DNA of 24,658 nt, from NCBI GenBank assembly GCA_934589065.1, contig CAKTNN010000034.1:1-24658 (forward strand), in the 5' to 3' direction. Shown here in pieces: positions 1 to 8,073 of the stretch (within the stretch, counting starts at the first letter, position 1; every line of letters starts with the position of its first letter). This DNA is from an uncultured Oscillospiraceae bacterium. Lineage in GTDB: Bacteria; Bacillota; Clostridia; Oscillospirales; Oscillospiraceae. The position numbers and the translations under genes are program-made. Under the pieces are notes generated by a model. That model worked only from the letters and a program-made list of their open reading frames with translations. It had not been told where the DNA came from and ran no database searches.

Positions 1-34
1 TTTCGTCTCTATGCTCAACCTTTTTATATGACAA

Positions 35-60
35 TGGGGCCAGGCTCACGCCTGACCCCA
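35..60. repeat. REP-like imperfect palindrome
   Basis: Two 11-base arms, TGGGGCCAGGC (35-45) and GCCTGACCCCA (50-60), are separated by TCAC. Read on the minus strand the single mismatch becomes a G-U pair, so that RNA would fold as a full 11-bp stem. No T-tract follows on either strand, so this is not a simple intrinsic terminator. The GGGGTCAGGC-type core resembles REP palindromes associated with Y1 (RAYT/IS200-like) transposases. That assignment is by resemblance only, and no transposase is in the window. Confidence 0.5.
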
Positions 61-106
61 ACATTTATTATAGAACCCTTTTCTACGTTTGCCAAAAGGA
101 GTCTTC

Positions 107-1447
107 ATGAAAGAGCAAATCCAGCTGTCCGACCACTTTTCCTACTCCCGGTTAATCCAGTTCACCCTTCCTTCCATTGCCATGATGGTTTTCACTTCCA
201 TCTACAGCGTTGTGGACGGCTTCTTTATTTCCAACTTTGCAGGCAAAACCGCCTTTGCCTCCCTCAACCTCATCTGGCCCTTTCTGATGATTCTGGGCGG
301 CATGGGCTTTATGGTGGGAACCGGCGGCACAGCCCTGGTTTCCCAGATGCTGGGCTCCGGAGACAAAGAGCGGGCCAGAGGCTGTTTTTCCATGATGGTG
401 GAGTTTACCATTCTCCTGGGACTGGTGCTTACTGCGGTGGGCCTTATTTTCATGGAACCCATTGCACGGTTTCTGGGCGCAACCGAAGAGATGATTCCGG
501 ACTGTGTGCTCTACGGGCGGATCGTGATCTCGTTCAATGTTGCCTTTATGCTCCAAAACGTTTTTCAAAGCTTTCTCATTGCAGCGGAAAAGCCCCGGCT
601 GGGGCTCATCGCCACTGTAGGTGCGGGCGTGACCAACATGGTACTGGATGCGCTTTTGGTTGGCGTTTTCCGCTGGGGTGTCGCCGGAGCGGCGCTGGCG
701 ACCGGTCTGAGCCAGACGGTAGGCGGTGCAATTCCCCTGATTTTCTTCCTAAAAAGGAAAAACGGCTCTCCCCTGGCGCTCCGGTTCACCCAGCTGGAAC
801 TCTCCCCCATTCTCAACGCCTGCGGCAACGGCTCCTCAGAGCTCATGAGCAACATTTCCAGCTCCGTGGTATCTATGGTGTATAATTTCCAGCTTCTGTC
901 CTTTTTGGGCGAGGATGGGGTTTCCGCCTATGGGGTCATCATGTATGTCAGCTTTATCTTCGTTGCCATTTTTATCGGCTATACCATTGGCGCTTCTCCC
1001 ATTATCAGCTTTCACTTTGGAGCAGAAAACGAGGGAGAAATGCAAAATATGTTCCGCAAAAGCGTATCTGTCATGGGTATTCTGGGAATATGTATGTGCT
1101 TGAGCGCCTTTTTCCTCTCCGGCCCCCTTTCCCGGCTGTTTGTTGGCTATGATGCGGCACTGTGTCAGCTCACCGTCCATGCCTTCCGCATTTACAGCTT
1201 TAGCTTTCTGTTCACAGGCTTTAATTTTTTTGCCTCTTCCCTGTTTACCGCCCTGGGCAACGGCCTGGTTTCCGCAGCCATTTCCTTTCTGCGCACCCTG
1301 GTCATCCAAATTGCCTGCGTGCTTGTGCTCCCCCGTTTTCTGGACGCCGACGGCCTGTGGGCCGCCACACTGGCAGCGGAGCTTATTTCCCTGGTGGTTT
1401 CCCTTTCCTTCGTCCTTGCCCACCGGAAAAAGTACCGGTATTTCTAA
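107..1447 (+). CDS. MATE family multidrug/Na+ (or H+) antiporter
   Basis: A 446-residue, highly hydrophobic protein with the usual MATE length and about twelve predicted membrane segments. The N-terminal stretch (about residues 12-45, with FTLPSIAMM and YSVVDGFFIS) and the repeated GLATA-like helix segments fit the MATE/DinF-NorM fold, which expels cationic drugs or metabolites using an ion gradient. The ATG at 107 is chosen because AAGGAG (96-101) sits five bases upstream; an in-frame TTG at 89 lies before that SD and is rejected. No convincing -35/-10 pair was found upstream. The gene converges on the parvulin gene, with two hairpins between. The substrate cannot be told from sequence. Confidence 0.9.
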   Translation: MKEQIQLSDHFSYSRLIQFTLPSIAMMVFTSIYSVVDGFFISNFAGKTAFASLNLIWPFLMILGGMGFMVGTGGTALVSQMLGSGDKERARGCFSMMVEFTILLGLVLTAVGLIFMEPIARFLGATEEMIPDCVLYGRIVISFNVAFMLQNVFQSFLIAAEKPRLGLIATVGAGVTNMVLDALLVGVFRWGVAGAALATGLSQTVGGAIPLIFFLKRKNGSPLALRFTQLELSPILNACGNGSSELMSNISSSVVSMVYNFQLLSFLGEDGVSAYGVIMYVSFIFVAIFIGYTIGASPIISFHFGAENEGEMQNMFRKSVSVMGILGICMCLSAFFLSGPLSRLFVGYDAALCQLTVHAFRIYSFSFLFTGFNFFASSLFTALGNGLVSAAISFLRTLVIQIACVLVLPRFLDADGLWAATLAAELISLVVSLSFVLAHRKKYRYF

Positions 1448-1465
1448 AAATTTCTATGTGTGCAA

Positions 1466-1499
1466 ACAGGCAGGACACCGGTTTTGGTGTCCTGCCTGT
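1466..1499. terminator. Hairpin 1 between convergent genes
   Basis: A perfect 14-bp stem, ACAGGCAGGACACC (1466-1479) with GGTGTCCTGCCTGT (1486-1499), and a 6-base loop. It lies 18 bases after the MATE stop. It has no clean T-tract on the plus strand; on the minus strand the sequence after the stem is T-rich only further on. It probably serves as a terminator or 3'-end stabiliser for one or both convergent transcripts. Confidence 0.55.
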
Positions 1500-1508
1500 C
1501 AGTCTGTC

Positions 1509-1539
1509 AAACGGCGTGACCGGAAAAGTCACGCCGTTT
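1509..1539. terminator. Hairpin 2 between convergent genes
   Basis: A perfect 12-bp stem, AAACGGCGTGAC (1509-1520) with GTCACGCCGTTT (1528-1539), and a 7-base loop. The AAA/TTT ends of the stem make it usable in both directions. It lies 20 bases beyond the stop codon of the minus-strand parvulin gene and is the likelier terminator for that gene. Confidence 0.55.
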
Positions 1540-1559
1540 GTATATTCCTGCTTTTATTT

Positions 1560-3062
1560 TCAGCTCATGTCCACCAAAGCAAGCTTGATGGCGCTGTAGT
1601 CAACCTTGGCATCCGCTGCTGCCAGAGCCTCGTCTACAAAGTCGGCGGTCTTCTGGGAGAGAATATCGGACTTTGCCTGATCCTGCCAGATCGTCTGGGA
1701 GCTCACAAAGTACATCACATGGTAGCCGTAGCTGGTCTTGACAATGCCGGTATCTCCCGGCTTCCGGTTTGCATCAAAGCACCAGGCATCAAAGGTATCC
1801 ACCATCTGCCCCTGGCTGACGTCCTCATAAAGGCCGCCATTGGTATTGGAGCCGGGGTCGGTGGAGTTTTCGTTTGCCAGGGCTGCAAAGCTGTCTTCCG
1901 TCTGATCGCCCTTCAGGAAGGTATCCAGCAGCTCCTGAGCCTTCTTTTCTGCAGCGGTCCAGCTCTCATTGGAGAAGGTTCCGTCCTCTGCTGCTTCTCC
2001 CTCCGGGGTGATAAGGATATGCCGCACATCCACGGTGGAAGTATCCTTGGTCAGGCCCTTTTCCTGATACTCTGCTTCGTGGGCATTGAAGAACTCGGCA
2101 ATTTCTGTATCAGTAGGCTCGAAGCTGGCGGTAATTTCGTTGTAATAGCGGCTGGAAAGGTAATAAAGCTGCCAGTAGTCCTTGTAGTCCTGCATGGTAA
2201 CGGCATTGCCGAAGTTTACGCGCAGCATGTGATCGGCATCGTCAAAGCCATTGTTGGAGGCCGTTTCCTCCAGCCCCGTTTCCAGTTGGTCCAGGTCTGC
2301 CACCACATCCTCCGGCAGCTGGAAGCCATCCTTCTGGGCCGCCTGTGCTACAGCTGCATAGACCTTCCAGCTGCTGAGGGACTCATCCAGGAAGTACTGC
2401 TGCCAGGTGTAGCCGTCTGACACACCGCAGGCCTGGGTATCCATTCCCTGGGTGTGATCCAGTCCCAGGTAGGGAGCATAAGAGCCATACTGGGCATAGA
2501 AATTCTGCACGGTCAGCCAGTAGTGCACCTGCAGCTGACCGTCGGTCAGGGCATAGTCGCCGGAAGTGGCTACCACGTCATCCCGGGCGGCAAGCGCCTC
2601 TTCGTCGGTGACGGTGTAGGTTCCCTTGCAGGTCACGTCATCAGGGTTTCCGTCGGCAGGGATGGTGGGCTCCTGGGTTTCCTCCGTAGACTGGGTTGCT
2701 TCCTCAGAAGGAAGGGCTTCCGTCTTCTTATCCCGCCCGTTCATCACCAGCACCGCTAGGATAGCTGCCAGCAGCACCACTGCCGCCACGCCCAGGGCAA
2801 TGGCGGAAGCGCCGGTGAGGCCGCGCTTCTTTTCCGCCGTCTTTTCCTGGGCATCGGCTTCCCCTTCCTCGGGAATTGCTTCCTGAGATTCGGCCTCTGC
2901 CCCGGCAGTCTCTTCCGGCAGCGCTTTCTCCACAGGAGTCTCTTCCGGCACATTCTCCTCGGCAGCGATTTCCGGGGCGGCCTCTTCCTGTTCCTTGCCG
3001 CAGGCAGGGCAAAGCGTCTGGTCATCCTCCATCTCGGCGCCGCAATACTTACAATTTTTCAT
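1560..3062 (-). CDS. Membrane-anchored peptidyl-prolyl isomerase (parvulin/PrsA-like) with N-terminal zinc ribbon
   Basis: A 500-residue protein. It opens with a four-cysteine zinc ribbon (C4, C7, C18, C21), then a strongly acidic Glu/Ala/Pro-rich stretch (about 24-77), then one transmembrane helix (about 83-108). A SurA/PrsA-like helical region follows (about 165-335), and a PpiC rotamase domain (about 343-455) contains VDVRHIL, GSNTNGGLY and KTSYGYHVMYF. The ribbon should stay in the cytoplasm and the isomerase should face outward, helping exported proteins fold. Unlike classical PrsA it has no lipobox. The ATG at 3062 follows an AGAGGAAG-type SD and a good promoter at 3112-3140. It is divergent from miaB. 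The fold calls are confident; the client proteins and the ribbon's job are unknown. Confidence 0.85.
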   Translation of the reverse strand: MKNCKYCGAEMEDDQTLCPACGKEQEEAAPEIAAEENVPEETPVEKALPEETAGAEAESQEAIPEEGEADAQEKTAEKKRGLTGASAIALGVAAVVLLAAILAVLVMNGRDKKTEALPSEEATQSTEETQEPTIPADGNPDDVTCKGTYTVTDEEALAARDDVVATSGDYALTDGQLQVHYWLTVQNFYAQYGSYAPYLGLDHTQGMDTQACGVSDGYTWQQYFLDESLSSWKVYAAVAQAAQKDGFQLPEDVVADLDQLETGLEETASNNGFDDADHMLRVNFGNAVTMQDYKDYWQLYYLSSRYYNEITASFEPTDTEIAEFFNAHEAEYQEKGLTKDTSTVDVRHILITPEGEAAEDGTFSNESWTAAEKKAQELLDTFLKGDQTEDSFAALANENSTDPGSNTNGGLYEDVSQGQMVDTFDAWCFDANRKPGDTGIVKTSYGYHVMYFVSSQTIWQDQAKSDILSQKTADFVDEALAAADAKVDYSAIKLALVDMS

Positions 3063-3111
3063 AACTTCCTCTTTCTTCCCGGTTCATTCGGGAAATTCGA
3101 TAATCCTGCCA

Positions 3112-3140
3112 AGTTTACCACGGTTTTTGAAAGATTGCAA
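3112..3140 (-). promoter_or_regulatory. Promoter of the parvulin gene (sigma-A type, extended -10)
   Basis: On the minus strand TTGCAA (3140-3135) and TAAACT (3117-3112) are 17 bases apart, and TGG directly precedes the -10, giving an extended -10 element. It lies about 50 bases upstream of the ATG at 3062. Confidence 0.7.
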
Positions 3141-3190
3141 GCAAAATGAAGAATGTTTACATTTACAGGGCGCAAACCCTTTTTTCTTCC

Positions 3191-3219
3191 TTGAAAAAGG
3201 TGCGTTTTCATGGTATCAT
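3191..3219 (+). promoter_or_regulatory. Promoter of the miaB-mutS-mutL-miaA-hfq operon (extended -10)
   Basis: TTGAAA (3191-3196) and TATCAT (3214-3219) are separated by 17 bases, with TGG directly before the -10. Transcription would start near 3226, leaving a leader of about 95 bases before miaB that contains the small ORF at 3252-3311. Confidence 0.75.
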
Positions 3220-3251
3220 TTAGTGTGAAAAAGAATCGGGGTTGTTAAAAA

Positions 3252-3311
3252 ATGTTCTGCTGCCGCCCGTGTCGGTTTCTGCTGCGCGCTTTTTTGCAGC
3301 CCTGCCAGTAA
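3252..3311 (+). CDS. Putative Cys/Phe-rich leader peptide upstream of miaB
   Basis: A 19-codon ORF, MFCCRPCRFLLRAFLQPCQ, lies wholly inside the miaB leader, between the predicted transcription start (about 3226) and the miaB ATG (3322). GGGG at 3238-3241 is a weak SD candidate. Its TAA (3309-3311) overlaps the first bases of the miaB SD (AAGGGAG, 3310-3316), an arrangement that could couple translation. Eight of its 18 codons after ATG are of the form UNN (UUC, UGC, UGC, UGU, UUU, UUU, UUG, UGC), the class read by tRNAs that commonly carry ms2i6A37, the product of MiaA plus MiaB. A small stem GCTGC/GCAGC (3281-3285, 3296-3300) lies within it. Chance occurrence of so short an ORF cannot be excluded. 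Confidence 0.4.
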   Translation: MFCCRPCRFLLRAFLQPCQ

Positions 3312-3321
3312 GGGAGTACCC

Positions 3322-4734
3322 ATGAATACCAAAACCACAGTTATTTCTCAGGAATCTCTGGATTCCCAGTTCACCTATTGTGACAAAATCGACGCCTGGT
3401 GGTCTGCCCAGGGGCGCACCCCCACTGCCTATGTAGAAACCTACGGCTGCCAGCAGAACGAGGCCGACTCCGAAAAACTCCGGGGCTATCTTTCCCAGAG
3501 CGGCTACACCATCTGTCAGGAAGCCGAGGGTGCAGACGTGGTGGTGATGAACACCTGCTCCATCCGGGAGCACGCCGAGCAGCGGGTTTTCGGCAACCTA
3601 GGGGCACTGACCCACACCAAGCGCCGCCACCCGGAGCAGAAGATCTTCCTGTGCGGCTGCATGGCAGGAGAAACCAAGGTTTCCGACCGGATTAAAGTCA
3701 GCTTTCCCTACGTAGACGGCGTATTCTCCACCCACCACCTGTGGCAGTTCCCGGAGATTCTATACAACGTGCTGACGAAAAAGAAACGCCAGTTCTATAT
3801 TGAGGACGAGGCAGGCTCCATTGCCGAGGGAATTCCCCAGGTGCGGGATTCCTCCCTGAAGGCCTGGGTATCCATTATGTATGGCTGCAATAATTTCTGC
3901 ACCTACTGCATCGTACCCTACGTCCGGGGGCGGGAGCGCAGCCGGGAGCCTCAAAACATCCTGGCGGAGTGCAAAGCTCTGATTGACGGCGGCTGCAAGG
4001 AAATCACCCTTCTGGGCCAGAATGTCAATTCCTACGGCAAAGACCTGGATTGCGGCGTGGATTTTGCAGACCTGCTTGCCCAGATTGCCCAGCTGCCCGG
4101 AGATTTCCTCATCCGCTTTATGACCAGCCACCCCAGAGACGCTTCCACAAAGCTTTTTGACACCATGGCTGCCTACCCCAAAATTGCCAAGCAGCTGCAC
4201 CTTCCCTTCCAGTCCGGCTCCACCCGGGTATTAAAGGCCATGAACCGGCACTATGACCGGGAAAGCTACCTGGAAAAGGTGCGCTATGCCAAATCCGTCA
4301 TGCCGGAGCTGGTTCTCACCAGTGATGTGATTGTAGGCTTCCCCGGAGAAACCGAGGAAGAATTTGAGGAAACCCTTTCCCTCATTGAGCAGGTGCATTA
4401 CGACAGCCTGTTTACCTTTATCTTCTCCCCCCGCACCGGCACCCCTGCCGCCAAGATGGAAGATCCCACCCCCAAGGAGGAGAAGAACCGCCGGTTTGAC
4501 AAGCTCTGCGCCCGGCAGAATGCCATTTCCGAAGAAATTCACAAAACATACATTGGCAGAACCCTCCGCTGCCTGGTAGACGGCAGGGAGAAAGAGCTTT
4601 TGACCGCCCGCACCGAAGGCGGCAGGCTGGTTCGCTTTGACGGCCCCGACTGCCTGATCGGCACTTATCAGCCCCTGCGCATTACCGGAGCCACCACCTG
4701 GAGCCTCACCGGTCAGCTTGATACAGATAGATAA
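3322..4734 (+). CDS. miaB: tRNA-2-methylthio-N6-dimethylallyladenosine synthase (radical SAM methylthiotransferase)
   Basis: A 470-residue protein that adds a methylthio group to i6A37 of tRNAs reading UNN codons, completing ms2i6A. The N-terminal methylthiotransferase domain holds the three auxiliary-cluster cysteines C43 (ETYGCQQNE), C79 (MNTCSIRE) and C113 (LCGCMAG). The radical SAM motif CxxxCxxC is C189, C193, C196 (YGCNNFCTYC). A TRAM RNA-binding domain occupies roughly 400-465. The length is normal for MiaB; the QQNE and NTCSIRE motifs fit MiaB rather than MtaB or RimO. The start at 3322 follows AAGGGAG (3310-3316). First gene of the operon; its substrate is made by MiaA, encoded further along. 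Confidence 0.96.
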   Translation: MNTKTTVISQESLDSQFTYCDKIDAWWSAQGRTPTAYVETYGCQQNEADSEKLRGYLSQSGYTICQEAEGADVVVMNTCSIREHAEQRVFGNLGALTHTKRRHPEQKIFLCGCMAGETKVSDRIKVSFPYVDGVFSTHHLWQFPEILYNVLTKKKRQFYIEDEAGSIAEGIPQVRDSSLKAWVSIMYGCNNFCTYCIVPYVRGRERSREPQNILAECKALIDGGCKEITLLGQNVNSYGKDLDCGVDFADLLAQIAQLPGDFLIRFMTSHPRDASTKLFDTMAAYPKIAKQLHLPFQSGSTRVLKAMNRHYDRESYLEKVRYAKSVMPELVLTSDVIVGFPGETEEEFEETLSLIEQVHYDSLFTFIFSPRTGTPAAKMEDPTPKEEKNRRFDKLCARQNAISEEIHKTYIGRTLRCLVDGREKELLTARTEGGRLVRFDGPDCLIGTYQPLRITGATTWSLTGQLDTDR

Positions 4735-4749
4735 GGAAGTAGAGATTTC

Positions 4750-7347
4750 ATGGCAAACACAGAACTAACCCCTATGCAGCGGCAATACCAGGAGATGAAG
4801 GCCCGCAACCGCGACTGCATCCTGTTTTTCCGCCTGGGTGATTTCTATGAAATGTTTAACGAGGACGCAAAGCTTGCCGCCCGGGAGTTGGATCTGACCC
4901 TCACCAGCCGTGACCGCAGCAAGCCCAAGGATGAGCAGACCCCCATGTGCGGTGTGCCCTATCACAGCGTGGATGCCTACATTGCCCGGCTGGTGCAAAA
5001 GGGGTACAAGGTGGCAATCTGTGAACAGATGGAAGACCCCGCCACCGCAAAGGGGCTGGTGGAGCGGGACATCACCCGCATTGTCACCCCCGGTACAGTC
5101 ACGGAAAGCTGTATGCTGGAGGAGAGCAAGAATAACTACATGGGCTGCATCTATGCCCAGGGCGGTCAGTTTGGCCTTGCTTTCTGTGACCTTTCCACCG
5201 GCGCATTTTTCTCCACCACCTGCACCGATCCCAGAAGCGTATGCTCCGAGCTTGGCAGGTTCTCCCCCAGTGAGGTTCTGCGCTACGGCGAAGGCGCTCA
5301 GGAGGAGGGCATTTCCGATGCTCTGTTCCGCCGCCTGAACTGCTGCGTAGACGAGGGAAAAGCAGAGGACTTCGATTTTGACCAGTCCGCTGCCCTGCTG
5401 GAAACGCACTTTGGCGCCACTCCGGAGGCCATGGGCATCGGCTCTTTCCCAGCCGCCATCATCGCCAGCGGCGCACTACTGAAAACCCTGCTCACCCTGC
5501 AAAAAAATGACCTGGCCCACATCCGGCTTCTGCAATACTATACCACAGGCCGGTTTATGGAACTGGATCTGGATGCCCGGAGGAATCTGGAGCTGACGGA
5601 AACCATGCGCTCCAAGGAAAAGCGGGGCACACTTTTGTGGGTACTGGACAAAACCCAAACCGCCATGGGCGGGCGGATGCTTCGCTCCTGGCTGGAAAAG
5701 CCCTTGCTTGACCCTGCAGAAATCACCCGCCGCCACGCCGCCGTAGAGGCTCTGGTAGAAAACCCCATCGTCCGGGGAGAGCTTACGGAAGCGCTGAAGG
5801 ATGTAACGGATTTGGAGCGGGTCATGACAAGAATCGTCACCGGCACAGTCAACTGCCGGGATTTACTCTCCCTTGCCCGCGGTCTGCGGGCCCTGCCCCA
5901 GGTAAAACAGCAGCTAAGCCTTTTGGACAGTCCCCTGACCCAGAAGCTCTCTGCCGCCATTGACCCCCTGACCCACTGGGCCGACAAAATAGACTCCACC
6001 ATTGTGGACGAACCGCCCCTGACCGTCCGGGAGGGCGGCATGATCCGCCGGGGCGCAGATCCGGATGCCGACAAGCTCCGGGATATTATGGAGGGCGGCT
6101 CCGGAACCATTGCCGCCATTGAAAGCGCCGAGCGGGAAAAAACCGGCATCCGCACCTTGAAGGTCGGCTACAACCGGGTATTTGGCTACTATATTGAGGT
6201 ATCCAAATCCTTTATCAGCCAGGTGCCCCCGGATTACATCCGCAAGCAGACCCTTGCCAACTGCGAACGCTACATCACCCAGGAGCTAAAGGAGCTGGAA
6301 ACCCAGGTGCTTACCGCCAAGGATCGGCTCACCGCCCTGGAATACCAGATCTTCACCCGGCTTCGGGAGGAACTGGCAGCCCAGGCCCCTGCCGTGCAGG
6401 AATCCGCCGCTGCCGTTGCCGCTGCCGATAGTCTGTGCTCTTTGGCCTCCGTTGCCGTTCAGCGGGGCTACTGCCGCCCGGAAATCTCCCTGGGCCCGGA
6501 AATCTCCATAGAAGGAGGCCGCCACCCGGTGGTGGAGGCCATGCTGAAGGACAGTCTCTTTGTCCCCAACGATACCCTCTTGGGGGGCAAGGACAACCAG
6601 GTTGCCATTATCACCGGCCCCAATATGGCAGGTAAATCCACCTATATGCGCCAGGTGGCCCTGATTGTGCTCATGGCGCAAATGGGCTCTTTCGTCCCCG
6701 CCCGGTCTGCCCGGATTGGGCTGGTAGATCGGGTGTTCACCCGAATCGGCGCCAGCGATGACCTGGCCTCCGGTCAATCCACCTTTATGGTGGAAATGTC
6801 CGAAGTGGCCTCTATCCTGAAATACGCCACCTCCCGATCTTTGCTGATTCTGGATGAGATCGGGCGGGGCACCTCCACCTACGATGGCATGAGCATTGCC
6901 AGAGCGGTGCTGGAATTTGCCGCCAACCCCAAGCGTCTGGGGGCAAAAACCCTGTTTGCCACCCATTACCACGAGCTCTCCACCATGGAAGAGAAGCTGC
7001 CCAATGTGAAAAACTACAACATTGCCGTAAAAAAGCGGGGCGACCAAATGATTTTCCTACGGAAAATTGTTCCCGGCGCTACCGACGACAGCTACGGCAT
7101 TGAGGTTGCCAAGCTGGCGGGACTTCCGAACAGCGTAATTGTCCGCGCCCGAGAAATTCTTGCCGAGCTGGAAGCCGAAGGCCCTCCGGCGGTGGTCGTT
7201 TCCCGGAACGAACCCGACGAGCAGGTGAGCATGCTGGACCTCACCGCAAACCAGGTTTGCGATGCGCTTCGGAAGCTGGAGGTGGAAACCCTGACCCCCA
7301 TTGAGGCCATGAACCAGCTCTATAAGCTGCGCAAAATGCTGGACTGA
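4750..7347 (+). CDS. mutS: DNA mismatch repair protein MutS
   Basis: An 865-residue mismatch sensor that binds mispaired or looped DNA and recruits MutL using ATP. The mismatch-reading Phe-x-Glu is F32-Y33-E34 in the GDFYEMF segment. The lever and clamp regions fill the middle. The ATPase carries Walker A GPNMAGKST (623-631) and Walker B LLILDEIG (698-705), followed by GRGTSTYDG, and the protein ends in the C-terminal helical region. AAGGAAG (4733-4739) overlaps the miaB stop and lies ten bases before the ATG, so the two genes are closely spaced in one operon. Length and motifs are typical of MutS1; no defect is visible. Confidence 0.97.
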   Translation: MANTELTPMQRQYQEMKARNRDCILFFRLGDFYEMFNEDAKLAARELDLTLTSRDRSKPKDEQTPMCGVPYHSVDAYIARLVQKGYKVAICEQMEDPATAKGLVERDITRIVTPGTVTESCMLEESKNNYMGCIYAQGGQFGLAFCDLSTGAFFSTTCTDPRSVCSELGRFSPSEVLRYGEGAQEEGISDALFRRLNCCVDEGKAEDFDFDQSAALLETHFGATPEAMGIGSFPAAIIASGALLKTLLTLQKNDLAHIRLLQYYTTGRFMELDLDARRNLELTETMRSKEKRGTLLWVLDKTQTAMGGRMLRSWLEKPLLDPAEITRRHAAVEALVENPIVRGELTEALKDVTDLERVMTRIVTGTVNCRDLLSLARGLRALPQVKQQLSLLDSPLTQKLSAAIDPLTHWADKIDSTIVDEPPLTVREGGMIRRGADPDADKLRDIMEGGSGTIAAIESAEREKTGIRTLKVGYNRVFGYYIEVSKSFISQVPPDYIRKQTLANCERYITQELKELETQVLTAKDRLTALEYQIFTRLREELAAQAPAVQESAAAVAAADSLCSLASVAVQRGYCRPEISLGPEISIEGGRHPVVEAMLKDSLFVPNDTLLGGKDNQVAIITGPNMAGKSTYMRQVALIVLMAQMGSFVPARSARIGLVDRVFTRIGASDDLASGQSTFMVEMSEVASILKYATSRSLLILDEIGRGTSTYDGMSIARAVLEFAANPKRLGAKTLFATHYHELSTMEEKLPNVKNYNIAVKKRGDQMIFLRKIVPGATDDSYGIEVAKLAGLPNSVIVRAREILAELEAEGPPAVVVSRNEPDEQVSMLDLTANQVCDALRKLEVETLTPIEAMNQLYKLRKMLD

Positions 7348-7370
7348 TTTTCCCTTTTCAAGGAGTACCT

Positions 7371-8069
7371 ATGTCAAAACCATCCATTTCTTCCCCTGCA
7401 CCCCGACACGATGAAACCGTCATCGGCTGGTGTATGTACGCCTTTCAGCTGATTCTCCTGCCAAGCCTTCTTAGCTCTATTAACGGGCTGCTTGCCCACC
7501 CCTTTTCCAAGGCGGAAGTGAATTTCAGCTATTTTCTGCTGAACTTTCTGGCCTGCCTTTGGATTTACCACAAGTTTCTGGGGGCAAACTTCAAATCCGT
7601 AAAGGCCCACCCCATTCTCTTCTGTCAGGCCATTGTCCTCGCCCTGGTTGCCTATTGGGTCAGCTTTCTGGCAATGACCTGGGCCCTCAAGCAGCTGGAT
7701 CCAAGTTATGTAAATCAAAATGACGCTTCCATTGCCGCCATGAGCAAGGGCGGATACTATCTGATGCTTTTGGGCACGGTGGTGCTGGCTCCTCTGGCGG
7801 AGGAATGCGTGTTTCGGGGGCTGATTTTCCGCAATCTGTGGAAGGCTTCCGCCGTGGGAGCATACCTCGTATCTATGGCAGCCTTTTCCGCCGTGCACAT
7901 CATCGGCTATATCGGCGTCTACTCTCCCCTGCAGCTGGTGCTGGCCTTTTTGCAGTACCTCCCTGCCGGTGTCTGGCTGTGCTGGTGCTACACCAAAAGC
8001 GGCAGCATCTATGGCCCCATTGTGATGCACGCCCTGATAAACCTTTACAGTTTGAACCTTCTGAGGTAG
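7371..8069 (+). CDS. CPBP family intramembrane metalloprotease
   Basis: A 232-residue integral membrane protein with about six hydrophobic segments and the three CPBP/Abi (Rce1-like) motifs intact: EExxxR at E144-E145-R149 (AEECVFRG), FxxxH at F172-H176, and HxxxN at H220-N224. These residues form the active site of glutamate/histidine intramembrane proteases. Bacterial members act in bacteriocin immunity, protein maturation or signalling, but most substrates are unknown. AAGGAG (7360-7365) precedes the ATG by five bases. The gene sits between mutS and mutL, 23 bases after mutS and 4 bases before mutL, so it must be cotranscribed with mismatch repair genes. No function in repair is established. 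Confidence 0.9.
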   Translation: MSKPSISSPAPRHDETVIGWCMYAFQLILLPSLLSSINGLLAHPFSKAEVNFSYFLLNFLACLWIYHKFLGANFKSVKAHPILFCQAIVLALVAYWVSFLAMTWALKQLDPSYVNQNDASIAAMSKGGYYLMLLGTVVLAPLAEECVFRGLIFRNLWKASAVGAYLVSMAAFSAVHIIGYIGVYSPLQLVLAFLQYLPAGVWLCWCYTKSGSIYGPIVMHALINLYSLNLLR

Positions 8070-8073
8070 AAAA

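Noticed and set aside
1..88. Possible MATE promoter with TATTAT at 66-71
   Set aside because: No acceptable -35 lies 16-18 bases upstream, where the REP-like palindrome is found.
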